DNA from: Lates calcarifer
Taxonomy: Eukaryota; Chordata; Actinopteri; Centropomidae
NCBI RefSeq assembly: GCF_001640805.2
Contig: NC_066850.1
Span: 4,709,162 to 4,773,161, forward strand
DNA length: 64,000 nt
Direction of reading: 5' to 3'
Shown in pieces: positions 1-11,719 of this stretch (position 1 is its first letter; every line of letters starts with the position of its first letter). The notes under the pieces were generated by a model, which had not been told where the DNA came from, made no database searches, and saw only the letters and a list, made by a program, of their open reading frames with translations. Both the position numbers and the translations under genes were made by a program.

Positions 1-306
1 ATAGATGATTGTTTTTACTCCCAGTCCCTAAAGGAACATCTGAGCCAGCGGGAAAACCGATTTTAGTGGATCTGTGGTGCATTTTAAAGCATTTTAGGGG
101 AGAAGTGAGTAGGAAAAGCCGTGGAGCAGCGCGGGTTACCGCGGTGAACAGGCGAGGTTTGGAGGCTCCACAAACCAAACACAGAGACCCTCAGAGCTCT
201 GACCGGCTTCAATATGAAGAGACACGCGGTCGCTGTCGGCTCCCTTCGCTGTCTGTCTGCAGCGCTGCTCCCACGGCGATTTTTCAGTGTTTTATCGGTG
301 AGGAGA

Positions 307-313
307 AAACACA
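307..313 (+). promoter_or_regulatory. H1 box (AAACACA)
   Basis: The heptamer AAACACA lies about 155 nt upstream of the H1 start codon. It matches the AC-box long known from vertebrate replication-dependent H1 promoters. The same motif lies at a similar distance before the other three H1 genes here. No canonical TATA box is seen; a TTCAAGTA stretch near 382 lies where one would be expected. Confidence 0.6.
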
Positions 314-466
314 AGTGTCCGCTGTTCAGACTGCACGGAGGAGCTCCGGGCTGATTGAGTCTCCACGGCTCTCACGGTGTGTTCAAGTACCGCCTCCTGC
401 TGCGGATTCCCTCACACTCTGGCTCTCGTCTCAACGTGAACAGGAACACAGCTAAGGAAAGAAAAA

Positions 467-1081
467 ATGGCAGAAGTCGCACCAGCAGCAGCTCCAGCCG
501 CCGCTCCGGCTAAACCCGCCAAGAAGAAGGCCGCCAAGCCCAAGAGGACTGGTCCCAGCCTCGGGGAGCTCATCGTCAAGGCTGTGGGCGCATCCAAGGA
601 GCGCAGTGGCGTTTCAGCAGCCGCCCTGAGGAAGTCTTTGGCTGCCGGAGGCTACGATGTGGAGAAGAACAAAGCCCGTGTCAGGACTACTCTCAAGAAC
701 CTGGTGACCAAGGGGGCCCTAATCCAAGTCAAGGGGGTCGGGGCCTCCGGCTCCTTCAAACTGGCCAAAAAGGTTGAAACCAAGGCGAAGAAGCCCGCAA
801 AGAAAGCCGCTCCTAAAGCCAAGAAGCCCGCCGCCAAGAAACCTGCAGCGGCCAAGAAGGCGGCTTCCGCTAAGAAGTCTCCGAAGAAGCCCAAGAAGCC
901 AGCGGCCAAGAAGCAGGCTAAGAGCCCAAAGAAGGCCGCCAAGCCCGCTAAGAAGGCCGCCAAGAGCCCCAAGAAGGTTACAAAGCCCAAGGCAAAGAAG
1001 GCCGCTGCCCCTAAGAAGGCTGCCGCCAAGAAGGCTGCACCCAAGCCCAAAGCCAAGAAAGCAGCACCCAAGAAGAAGTGA
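467..1081 (+). CDS. h1: Linker histone H1, subtype A (204 aa)
   Basis: Encodes a replication-dependent linker histone that binds the nucleosome dyad and linker DNA. Residues 1-27 are an Ala/Pro/Lys-rich tail, about 28-101 form the winged-helix globular domain ([33 protein letters not shown] and a GASGSFKL end), and the rest is a Lys/Ala/Pro C-terminal tail with three SPKK motifs, the classic cyclin-dependent-kinase sites. There are no introns. The start is the only ATG that precedes a typical MAEVAPA terminus. The protein is identical to that of the inverted copy at 7205-7819 and clearly different from the H1 pair at 18.6 and 24.0 kb. A histone stem-loop follows 29 nt after the stop. Confidence 0.97.
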   Translation: MAEVAPAAAPAAAPAKPAKKKAAKPKRTGPSLGELIVKAVGASKERSGVSAAALRKSLAAGGYDVEKNKARVRTTLKNLVTKGALIQVKGVGASGSFKLAKKVETKAKKPAKKAAPKAKKPAAKKPAAAKKAASAKKSPKKPKKPAAKKQAKSPKKAAKPAKKAAKSPKKVTKPKAKKAAAPKKAAAKKAAPKPKAKKAAPKKK

Positions 1082-1110
1082 GCTGCAACATGTTGAATAT
1101 CTTAAACAAA

Positions 1111-1126
1111 GGCTCTTTTAAGAGCC
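1111..1126 (+). terminator. histone 3' stem-loop (H1)
   Basis: GGCTCT-TTTA-AGAGCC: a six-pair stem and four-base loop, recognised by stem-loop binding protein in place of a poly(A) tail. About 15 nt further on is CAGAGCT, complementary to the 5' end of U7 snRNA as I remember it, so it is a plausible histone downstream element. Confidence 0.95.
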
Positions 1127-1155
1127 ACACACTCTTTCACTACAGAGCTGCTTCC

Positions 1156-1930
1156 TTTTGGTATTTTGTTGTTGTCAGTTTAAGAATTGAAAGAAGAAAC
1201 ACAAACTGCCTCTGAATATAAGACGTGTACACACTGATCAAACCAACCAACACTATTGCTCCCTAATTATTATTAGACCCAATAATATAGTTTCACAACA
1301 TACTAGTAGTAATAGATCACCCCCATTTATCAATTTTCAACAGTCCAGTAAACTGTCCAAAGTAAAAAATAACTAGTTCACCAAAAGCTGAAAAACCCTT
1401 AAAACAGCATTTCATGAATAAACTGATTTAACTCAAAACTTTTAGGCAGCTATTGAAGTAAATGAAGTTAAGTTACTGCAAACAGCAGGTGTTCAAACTT
1501 TTGTTGATTCCGTACAATCCCACTGTTTGTACAGTGTTGGAAAAAACCTTCACCACACCATCTAAGTCATTATCAGGATAATACTGTTCTGCAGGAGGAA
1601 ATAGATCTGTATATTTCAGAATAGAACAGCAAAACAATGACCAAACAAATTATAAGACAAAGCCAGATGGTGGCTTCACATAATAGTATTATGATTCTTA
1701 ATTTATTCTATGCTTTATTTTCAGAAACACTTTACTCAGTTACACTTTAAATCTCAGTAACAATTGGAAAAACTAATGTTTTCATCAGTAGTATATTTTA
1801 ACAAACACAACTAACAAGCTTAATTCTTAATTTTGTTTTTTTGATACTGTTCACCTGTATCTGTATGAGATTACAGTATGACTTTATTATTTATTTTTGT
1901 TAAGTGTGATCCAATGCTCTTTATCAGATG
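1156..1930. other. AT-rich intergenic sequence
   Basis: No open frame, RNA gene or recognised repeat. AT-rich spacer between the H1 gene and the H2A remnant. Confidence 0.6.
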
Positions 1931-1938
1931 GGGTGTGT

Positions 1939-1954
1939 GGCTCTTAAAAGAACC
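1939..1954 (-). terminator. degenerate histone stem-loop (H2A remnant)
   Basis: On the minus strand it reads GGTTCTTTTAAGAGCC, one change from the cluster consensus; the changed base leaves a U:G wobble in the stem. It sits at the expected place downstream of the H2A relic, so it was once that gene's processing signal. Confidence 0.7.
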
Positions 1955-1989
1955 CTTTGGGGGCTGTTAGCAGCAGTAAACCTCCAAGT

Positions 1990-2156
1990 GTACTTGGCCT
2001 TCTCTTCTTGGGCAGGAGAAGAGCCTGATATTGTCCACCGAACAGCTTGTTCAACTTGTCATTATGGACAACCAGCTGCAGGTGGCAGGGATTGATCCTG
2101 GTCTTGATGTGGACAGTGTTTCCAGACAGCTCCAGGATCTCAGCAGCCAGGTATAT
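1990..2156 (-). pseudogene. truncated histone H2A pseudogene
   Basis: Minus-strand translation gives recognisable H2A pieces in order: [12 protein letters not shown], then [24 protein letters not shown] and LLLPKK. Compared with intact H2A at 16,871-17,263 it lacks the first ~50 residues, has lost codons in the AARDNKK segment, and lacks the roughly ten codons ([12 protein letters not shown] region) before the C-terminal part. Key positions are changed, for example R to C in IIPRH. It runs on into unrelated residues. It is not a functional histone and looks much older than the single-base lesions at 3.5 and 5.0 kb. Confidence 0.88.
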
Positions 2157-2159
2157 GTA

Positions 2160-2580
2160 CATGCAGTTTAAGCAAACTAATCTCATTAGGCTATAACATA
2201 GTACTTTGAAATTTTGCTGCATTATAATGCCTTTAATATCACAACTTTTCCTTAGATTAGAACTAAAATAATCTTATCCTGCAGCTCTAAAGCCTCTGAT
2301 AAAATGTCACATTAGTATTTTCTCCTGGTGTAAGATTGTGGGACATGTAGAGGGTTGGAATGGGTGAGATTCAGTAATAATAAACCAGCAAGTATCATAT
2401 AGTTATCTTTATGACCCTGATACAGTGGCCACAGTCAGTTTAAAAATCTGGCAAAGCCTCTTGTGGAAAATCAGCAGTTTTTGAACTTTAAATTAAAGAT
2501 GAAAAAAGTTTCCAGATACCAATTAATAGTAGACAGTTATTAGGTTAACAGTTAACATAATGCACAACGAGGAGCATAAC
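2160..2580. other. intergenic sequence, nothing recognised
   Basis: AT-rich, without coding or repeat signals that I can identify. Confidence 0.5.
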
Positions 2581-2705
2581 GTTTCAGTTGCAGTTTTACT
2601 ATTTTCATGATTAACAACGTTATAAACTCAGGAAAAGTTTGCCTTTAAAGACAGAGTGGATGGCTCTTAAAAGAGCCTGTGTGGTCCCCCTCCCCTGATT
2701 GGCTG
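2581..2705 (-). pseudogene. H2B 'ghost': promoter joined directly to 3' end, coding region deleted
   Basis: Read on the minus strand, bases 2705-2678 match the CCAAT-box promoter segment of the H2B gene at 4911 (its 4803-4830), and bases 2677-2581 match that gene's stem-loop and 3' flank (its 5319 to about 5415), with about four mismatches in some 97 nt. The roughly 490 bp between, with octamer, TATA box, leader and the whole reading frame, are absent. The junction has an AG shared by both parent edges, so a microhomology-type deletion is plausible. Not a gene now, but a clear footprint of one. Confidence 0.85.
2662..2677 (-). terminator. orphan histone stem-loop of deleted H2B
   Basis: Perfect consensus stem-loop (GGCTCTTTTAAGAGCC on the minus strand) with no reading frame upstream of it. 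Confidence 0.9.
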
Positions 2706-2879
2706 AGCATAGGGGCTAACTGCGGAGGATTGTGTTTCCATGGAAACCAGTCCCTCAGATAGCTGACTGCAGTCTGCACATCAAATGTGCTCGGGAAGAA
2801 AATAAGACGAAAGGAGGTTAAAAACTGAGACCATCTACAAACAGGAGCAGCTTTTCCAGACAGCAACAATTCACACACC

Positions 2880-3716
<837 letters not shown>

Positions 3717-3743
3717 ACCTGTTCGTTCATCTCACAACACAAC

Positions 3744-3759
3744 GGCTCTTTTAAGAGCC
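3744..3759 (+). terminator. histone 3' stem-loop (H4)
   Basis: Consensus GGCTCTTTTAAGAGCC, 27 nt after the H4 stop. GAAGAGCTCTTTT about 16 nt later is the best U7-complementary downstream element in the cluster. Confidence 0.95.
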
Positions 3760-3789
3760 ACCCACCAAGTCACTGAAGAGCTCTTTTCC

Positions 3790-4740
3790 TTTAACCTTAC
3801 GTAAAACATGAATTTGAGAATGTTAATGTAATAAGACAATCCAGTTATACCTACTAAATATGTCTAAAAAGCTTTCACAACATTTACCAACAAATATACC
3901 CACTGGGAAATTATCCATTAGGTATCTACTATTTTTGCAGCCTTCGTTTGGTTTATTATTTGAGTGAATCATATTCTCCTATAAGACTCCTAGTTAATCT
4001 ACTCTCGGCATCTCACAAACACTTGGCTACTTACACCTAAACCCATTTTTTTTTTAAACTTTACTTTTACTTTTCTCTTTTTGTCACGTCTCTTCGTCCC
4101 AAATGAAATTTGGTTTTCATTTTGTTTGCTGGAAAGAATGTTTGGATAGAATAAAGCTAAACCCTAACCCTAACTCTTTTTGTTAACTTATAGTACTTAT
4201 ATTACTTAACCATCCTTTTTTTAATTTTATTTTTAAATGTTTTGTTTTGTTTTATTTATGTTATTTATTTATGTTCCCAGTACAAATGTAACATAATGTC
4301 ACCCTCTTAAAATAATTGCCTAAGTCATTTTTTTTTTTTTTTTTACAATTTTTTTTTCCCCTAAATCATCTCCTCATGATGCTGGCCACCTCTGGTGAAA
4401 CTGCCTACATCCTCAGTTAAACAGATCGTGCCATTCTACCCCTTTAGTATAATTGCCTATGTCAAGAGTGTGACTATTTTAGTTTTAATTTGCTATTAAG
4501 TTATTTAATTCTCTCATGTTCCATGTTTGACTGACCTTCTGGTTTGTATGTCAATAGGCATCTGTTGTTATAACTGTTTTGATTAAAATTGTTAGTAAAT
4601 ATATATTCAACAAGTGGTTCAGTTTTTTGTGTTTGTGAAAAATTATTTTAAGAGGGTGACGATAACATAACTTCATGAGAGTTCCCAACACGTACTGATA
4701 ATGCAACTGTAAATATTACTGATTTAACCGTCTCTTTTGT
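3790..4740. other. AT-rich intergenic sequence with homopolymer runs
   Basis: T-rich tracts, including a run of T near 4328-4344, and many TTATTTA blocks. No gene recognised. A short telomere-like stretch is listed separately. Confidence 0.55.
4157..4175. repeat. short telomere-like CCCTAA repeat
   Basis: Two perfect CCCTAA units flanked by partial ones (CTAAACCCTAACCCTAACT). Too short to claim a telomeric origin; chance or an end-joining insertion are both possible. Confidence 0.4.
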
Positions 4741-4805
4741 TTCTTCTCTCTGCTCACAAATTGGCGCCTAACTGGACGAAGAAAGTTACCACGCGGACAG
4801 CTCGA

Positions 4806-4858
4806 CCAATCAGGGGAGGGGGACCACACAGTCGTATTTGCATACAGCCTGTATAAGA
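4806..4858 (+). promoter_or_regulatory. H2B promoter: CCAAT box, octamer, TATA box
   Basis: CCAAT at 4806-4810, octamer ATTTGCAT at 4836-4843 and TATAAGA at 4852-4858, in the order and spacing classic for replication-dependent H2B genes (octamer bound by Oct-1). This is the most canonical H2B promoter in the window, though it drives a frame-broken gene. Confidence 0.85.
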
Positions 4859-4910
4859 GTAGATGCTCTCAGTTATTGGGCTTCATTGGTATCTGCACCA
4901 ACCAAGAAAA

Positions 4911-5286
4911 ATGCCTGAGCCAACGAAGTCTGCGCCCAAGAAGGGCTCAAAGAAAGCCGTGTCCAAAGCCCCTGGAAAAGGCGGCAAGAAGAAGAGAAAG
5001 ACAAGGAGGGAGAGCTATGCTATCTACGTCTACAAAGTGCCTGAAGCAGGTTCACCCCGATACCGGAATCTCTTCCAAGGCCATGAGCATCATGAACTCC
5101 TTCGTGAGCGACATTTTTGAGCGTATCGCCGGTGAGGCCTCTCGTCTGGCTCACTACAACAAGCGCTCCACCATCACCTCCAGGGAGATCCAGACCGCTG
5201 TCCGCCTGCTGCTGCCCGGTGAGCTGGCTAAGCACGCCGTGTCTGAGGGCACCAAGGCTGTCACCAAGTACACCAGCTCCAAGTAA
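4911..5286 (+). pseudogene. h2b: histone H2B with a single-base insertion (frameshift)
   Basis: The ATG at 4911 opens [15 protein letters not shown] and a normal tail through [11 protein letters not shown]. There GTGCTGAAG reads GTGCCTGAAG: an extra C at 5040/5041. The first frame then drifts and stops at about 5120, while the other frame restores [15 protein letters not shown] to the end of H2B (AVTKYTSSK) without further damage. The N-terminus lacks the extra Gly seen at residue 3 of the other H2B copies and differs at several tail residues, so it is a distinct subtype. The 3' half is almost identical to intact copies. Young pseudogene or assembly error. Confidence 0.93.
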
Positions 5287-5318
5287 ACAGCTCTGCAGCG
5301 CTAATACAACAAGCCAAA

Positions 5319-5334
5319 GGCTCTTTTAAGAGCC
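5319..5334 (+). terminator. histone 3' stem-loop (H2B)
   Basis: Consensus stem-loop 32 nt after the H2B stop. The following ~80 nt are shared, inverted, with the flank of the ghost at 2581-2677. Confidence 0.95.
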
Positions 5335-5420
5335 ATCCACTCTGTCTTCAAAGACAAATTTTTCCTGAGTTTATAACGTTGTTAATCATGAAAATAGTAA
5401 AATTGCAACTGAAAGCCTAT

Positions 5421-5800
5421 GTACTTGGTATCTGGAATCTTTTCAAATGTCAAAAAACTGCTGAGAGTCGATAGCAGCAGATATATAGTAACTTGTGTAT
5501 AATAACTTTTCCATGTTTTATTCATTTTGTATTTTACCAGTGAAATACTACAGCTGAATATTGCAAAATTTACCAACTTGTAACAGCATACAGTTAATAT
5601 ACAGAGAATTATTTTGATCATCCAATAAACGGATGATTTATACTAAACCAGTAGTAGTAACTTAGAACAACCAGTTGTTGTTACTGTTGTATTTTGTATT
5701 ATCTATTGTATTCTTAGCCCATGGACGTAATATTAGTTCTCATTTTATTGGTTAAACTGCATCAAGTACAATATATTATTATATAATAATAGGGAATCTT
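5421..5800. other. intergenic sequence, nothing recognised
   Basis: AT-rich gap between the 3' ends of the convergent H2B and H3 genes; no gene or repeat identified. Confidence 0.5.
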
Positions 5801-5821
5801 GCTCTTAAGTGACAGATGTGT

Positions 5822-5837
5822 GGCTCTTAAAAGAGCC
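5822..5837 (-). terminator. histone 3' stem-loop (H3)
   Basis: Consensus on the minus strand, 26 nt after the H3 stop, followed by ACACATCTGTCACTTAAGAG, shared with the H3 gene at 11.1 kb and nearly with that at 26.5 kb. Confidence 0.95.
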
Positions 5838-5863
5838 GTTGTGTTGATTGGTATCAGGCGAAT

Positions 5864-7136
<1,273 letters not shown>

Positions 7137-7159
7137 AGCTCTGTAGTGAAAGAGTGTGT

Positions 7160-7175
7160 GGCTCTTAAAAGAGCC
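7160..7175 (-). terminator. histone 3' stem-loop (H1)
   Basis: Consensus on the minus strand, 29 nt after the H1 stop. Confidence 0.95.
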
Positions 7176-7204
7176 TTTGTTTAAGATGTTCAATATGTTG
7201 CAGC

Positions 7205-7819
7205 TCACTTCTTCTTGGGTGCTGCCTTCTTGGCTTTGGGCTTGGGTGCAGCCTTCTTGGCGGCAGCCTTCTTAGGGGCAGCGGCCTTCTTTGCCTTGGG
7301 CTTTGTAACCTTCTTGGGGCTCTTGGCGGCCTTCTTAGCGGGCTTGGCGGCCTTCTTTGGGCTCTTAGCCTGCTTCTTGGCCGCTGGCTTCTTGGGCTTC
7401 TTCGGAGACTTCTTAGCGGAAGCCGCCTTCTTGGCCGCTGCAGGTTTCTTGGCGGCGGGCTTCTTGGCTTTAGGAGCGGCTTTCTTTGCGGGCTTTTTCG
7501 CCTTGGTTTCAACCTTTTTGGCCAGTTTGAAGGAGCCGGAGGCCCCGACCCCCTTGACTTGGATTAGGGCCCCCTTGGTCACCAGGTTCTTGAGAGTAGT
7601 CCTGACACGGGCTTTGTTCTTCTCCACATCGTAGCCTCCGGCAGCCAAAGACTTCCTCAGGGCGGCTGCTGAAACGCCACTGCGCTCCTTGGATGCGCCC
7701 ACAGCCTTGACGATGAGCTCCCCGAGGCTGGGACCAGTCCTCTTGGGCTTGGCGGCCTTCTTCTTGGCGGGTTTAGCCGGAGCGGCGGCTGGAGCTGCTG
7801 CTGGTGCGACTTCTGCCAT
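7205..7819 (-). CDS. h1: Linker histone H1, subtype A, second copy (204 aa)
   Basis: Protein identical to the H1 at 467-1081: short Ala/Pro/Lys tail, winged-helix domain about residues 28-101, and basic C-terminal tail with SPKK sites. It is transcribed away from the other copy's interior, so both genes of the pair read inward to the ~6 kb spacer. The A/T-run just before the ATG is longer than in the first copy. Same H1 box and stem-loop arrangement. The identity of the two proteins across a Lys/Ala-rich, replication-prone tail argues for recent duplication or conversion. Confidence 0.97.
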   Translation of the reverse strand: MAEVAPAAAPAAAPAKPAKKKAAKPKRTGPSLGELIVKAVGASKERSGVSAAALRKSLAAGGYDVEKNKARVRTTLKNLVTKGALIQVKGVGASGSFKLAKKVETKAKKPAKKAAPKAKKPAAKKPAAAKKAASAKKSPKKPKKPAAKKQAKSPKKAAKPAKKAAKSPKKVTKPKAKKAAAPKKAAAKKAAPKPKAKKAAPKKK

Positions 7820-7973
7820 TTTTTTCTTTCTTTAGCTGTGTTCCTGTTCACGTTGAGACGAGAGCCAGAGTGTGAGGGAATCCGCAGCAGGAGGCGGTAC
7901 TTGAACACACCGTGAGAGCCGTGGAGACTCAATCAGCCCGGAGCTCCTCCGTGCAGTCTGAACAGCGGACACT

Positions 7974-7980
7974 TGTGTTT
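7974..7980 (-). promoter_or_regulatory. H1 box (AAACACA)
   Basis: Minus-strand AAACACA about 155 nt upstream of the H1 start, mirror of the site at 307-313. Confidence 0.6.
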
Positions 7981-8289
7981 TCTCCTCACCGATAAAACAC
8001 TGGAAAAATCGCCGTGGGAGCAGCGCTGCAGGCAGACAGCGAAGGGAGCCGACAGCGACCGCGTGTCTCTTCATATTGAAGCCGGTCAGAGCTCTGAGGG
8101 TCTCTGTGTTTGGTTTGTGGAGCCTCCAAACCTCGCCTGTTCACCGCGGTAACCCGCGCTGCTCCACGGCTTTTCCTACTCACTTCTCCCCTAAAATGCT
8201 TTAAAATGCACCACAGATCCACTAAAATCGGTTTTCCCGCTGGCTCAGATGTTCCTTTAGGGACTGGGAGTAAAAACAATCATCTATTG

Positions 8290-9240
8290 ATGATCTGTTT
8301 GTAATAAACTGAAGCTGATCTGGTGGCAGCAAACACACTGGTGATGGCCGAGGCTCGGGTCGAAGCACAGCCAGACTTTTTGTCAGAACCAGTTTATATC
8401 TTTAGTGTAACAGATGACATGATCACACTAATCAATATATCACTAATCAATATATTAATAATGAGTTGTAAATGAAATCAACAGGTGAATACTGTGTCTC
8501 AGGGGAATTAAAGGCTGCCCATGAAACAACATAAAGGACCTCAGACTCTTTATAAATGATGAAATGTAAAGTTTGGATCCAGGAGGCAGACCCCTTCTCC
8601 ACATGTAAGATTAAGTCTAAAATTGACAGTTAGAGCTGGCTCAGGCTTGTCTTGAACTGTGACTAAAACCTTAGCCGAGGCTGCCCTGGGATTTCCCATG
8701 ATGCACCATTCATATCTCAAAAATACATCTTACTAACTCGGCTTCTCCTCCCTGCTCTTGTCTCTTCCTGTTACTCTAATATTATTATTATTGTCATTAT
8801 TATTTTTTATTATACTTTCTGTGAATGAGTATGATATATATTAATCTGAAGATATCCCTCATGGAGCAAGTATATACTGTGGTTTTATTTAATTAATATG
8901 AAAATGAAGTCTATAGTCTTTGACCTTTACTCTTTTTCAGCATCTGCTTCTGCTGTCATTTACTCAGGAGTGTTATTAAAACTAATTTAATGATCCAGAC
9001 TAAAACTAAAAACATTGCAATAATGGGAACTATGACAATACCAATACACCATATCCCTTTTTTGGCAAAACATAATTTAGCACAACAGATGTACTTATGT
9101 AAAAATCAAACTATCTACTGATACTGATCTGTTATTATTACAATTGATTTTTTTTAAATGTTCAAACTAAATTTAATTGTGTTATAAATTAATTTCAGTT
9201 CCTTACAAAAACCTCTCTTTTTTTGACATATTGGGTAATA
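8290..9240. other. intergenic sequence, nothing recognised
   Basis: No gene, RNA or identifiable repeat; directly followed by the LINE fragment. Confidence 0.5.
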
Positions 9241-9261
9241 CCTGTTCACTGGTGGAAGAGT

Positions 9262-9810
9262 TGCCACCCAGACTATGCTGGCGCTCAGCATAGACGCTCT
9301 CAGGAAGGACAGACACGACCACACCCTCATAAATGGAGAATGCATGGAAACTGTCAACACCTTCAGGTTCCTGGGCACCCACATCTCAGCCAATAACTCC
9401 TGGACTGACAACACCAAGGCCCTAGTGAAGAAGCCCCGCATGTCATCAGGAAAAACAATCTGGACAAAAAGCTGCTGATGGCCTTCTATCACTCCTCTAT
9501 GGTGAGTGTACTGACATACTGTATGGGTGTGTGGCATACAAGCTCCACAGCTAAGGACAGGAAGGCTGTGCAGAGGGTCATCAACACTGGCTGCCCTCTG
9601 CCCTCCCTGTTGCCTCAGGAAAACTAGGGCCATCCCCTCACATCCCACCCACCACCTGTTTGACCTGTTGCCCTCTGGATGGCGCAGGTCAATCAAGTCT
9701 CACACCACCAGACTGACTGGGCCATACAGACTGCAAACAATCACTGAACCCCACCCCTACAACTCTCTCACACACAGAACCACATTATTCAACCCACCTT
9801 GTGCAACTTA
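9262..9810 (+). mobile_element. 3' fragment of an L2/CR1-like LINE (reverse transcriptase C-terminal region)
   Basis: Translated in pieces it gives the C-terminal part of non-LTR ORF2: a stretch with INGECMETVNTFRFLGTHIS and WTDNTKALVKK, then (after a frameshift) LLMAFYHSSMVSVLTY and DRKAVQRVINT, then HHLFDLLPSGWR. These follow the order known for L2/CR1-clade elements in fish (IDGE.VE.V..FKFLG.HIS, W..NT..LVKK, L..FYHS..ESVLTY, DR..LQRVV, HPLFELLPSGRR). Frameshifts and stops make it dead. Exact family (L2, Rex1 or Maui-like) is not decided. Confidence 0.8.
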
Positions 9811-9986
9811 AAGTGTCCTGGTTTCATTTTTGCACAAAGTTGTGTTTTTTCTGTCTACTGTGTAAACTTTTGCATTATATTTTGTATTTTATTGTTTATA
9901 CATTCTTTATACTAATGTTTATTAAAGTGTGAATTCATACATTTCTGTGCTACGAACAGGAATTCAGCTCTCTAGATGATGTGGGT

Positions 9987-10002
9987 GGCTCTTAAAAGAG
10001 CC
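9987..10002 (-). terminator. histone 3' stem-loop (H4)
   Basis: Consensus on the minus strand, 27 nt after the H4 stop; followed by CCACATCATCTAGAGAGC, shared with the H4 at 15.2 kb. Confidence 0.95.
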
Positions 10003-10029
10003 GTTGTGTTGTGAGATGAACGAACAGAT

Positions 10030-10422
<393 letters not shown>

Positions 10423-10449
10423 CACAGGCTGTCTTGCGCGGCAACAGAA

Positions 10450-11100
10450 AACGATAAACCATGACGTCAACCCTTTGTTTTGCGAGTAGAAGCAGGAAAT
10501 AATGGATTGGTGGATAATTTTTGTAATGTGTGACTTAAGAAGTCTTTCTCTTTCAAGTATCCTGCTTGAATATTGTGAATTAAGATGTGAGTAAGTATCA
10601 CGCTGATATCAGGTGATTCAGAGTCAAAATAGTCTGATATATCTGATCATGTTGATAGTAAAACCTCTTCAGTATAAAGCACTAAAAAGCAGGCACTGTG
10701 GTTGAGCAGAGCTCCACAATGATTTTCATTCCCTGTACAGTACAGTACGGGCACATGGACAAAGTTACTCCATGTTTTCTCTGTGAGAACCTGAAGCCTC
10801 CTGTCCAACAAGTACGATAAAACTAACACGGTGTAACCATTATGGTGAAGGTAGGGTTCATACGCTTTATATTCCCATTATTAAAGGGATATAATAGCGC
10901 TATGTTATAAATCTATCCCCTTACACGCATTGCTTCGGCACTGAACCATTTCAAACCGGCAACATGTTAGCGTACTCAAACTTAGTTCTGGCTTAATGCA
11001 GTCTGCTCTGTATGTTGTATGAACACATATTAAAAGTGCTTGTAGAACAGACATGTGTCCCGCTTAGACTTTGAATTAAATACAAGGGAAATGTACTCTT
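10450..11100. other. intergenic sequence, nothing recognised
   Basis: Spacer between the H4 promoter and the 3' end of the next H3 gene; no coding or repeat signals identified. Confidence 0.5.
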
Positions 11101-11115
11101 AAGTGACAGATGTGT

Positions 11116-11131
11116 GGCTCTTAAAAGAGCC
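11116..11131 (-). terminator. histone 3' stem-loop (H3)
   Basis: Consensus on the minus strand, 28 nt after the H3 stop, with the shared H3 3' flank ACACATCTGTCACTTAAGAG. Confidence 0.95.
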
Positions 11132-11159
11132 GTTGTGTGTTAATTGGTATCAGGCAAAT

Positions 11160-11573
<414 letters not shown>

Positions 11574-11626
11574 TTATAACGGTTCTCTTTTCAATGAACA
11601 CGATGGAGAAGAGGCGGCTTGCCTCT

Positions 11627-11665
11627 CTTTATAGTTGATGCCGGAGTGCTGCTAACGCTGATTGG
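11627..11665 (-). promoter_or_regulatory. H3 promoter: TATA and CCAAT boxes
   Basis: On the minus strand TATAAAG (11,633-11,627) lies about 57 nt before the start codon, and CCAAT (11,665-11,661) about 30 nt further upstream; a second CCAAT in the other orientation directly abuts it. Confidence 0.7.
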
Positions 11666-11719
11666 TCCAATGTATACACGTGATGTAACCGAACAGCTAT
11701 TGGTCAAAAAAAAATGTGA

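Larger units (their letters stand above)
1..1150. repeat. left arm of long inverted repeat carrying an H1 gene
   Basis: This whole segment, including about 460 nt of promoter-side flank, the H1 coding region and its stem-loop, recurs as a near-perfect reverse complement at 7137-8286. The match stops about 25 nt after the stem-loop. It may extend left beyond the window. Only scattered differences are visible, such as the length of the A-run before the start codon. The arms are separated by about 6 kb holding H2A, H2B, H4 and H3 sequences. Inference: a duplication with inversion, kept similar by gene conversion. Confidence 0.88.
7137..8286. repeat. right arm of long inverted repeat carrying an H1 gene
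   Basis: Reverse complement of 1-1150, from about 25 nt beyond the stem-loop through the H1 gene and about 460 nt of upstream flank. Similarity includes non-coding DNA, so it reflects duplication rather than selection on H1 protein alone. Confidence 0.88.

Noticed and set aside
652..1071. 139-codon Ala/Phe/Leu-rich frame antisense to H1 (and its twin at 7215-7634)
   Set aside because: Antisense of Lys/Ala/Pro codons always yields Phe/Leu/Ala/Gly; no independent signal.
4157..4175. A true telomere remnant or chromosome-fusion site
   Set aside because: Only about two and a half repeat units; insufficient evidence.
9154..9696. 180-codon minus-strand frame
   Set aside because: Antisense to the LINE reverse-transcriptase remnant, whose plus-strand pieces follow the known order of ORF2 motifs.
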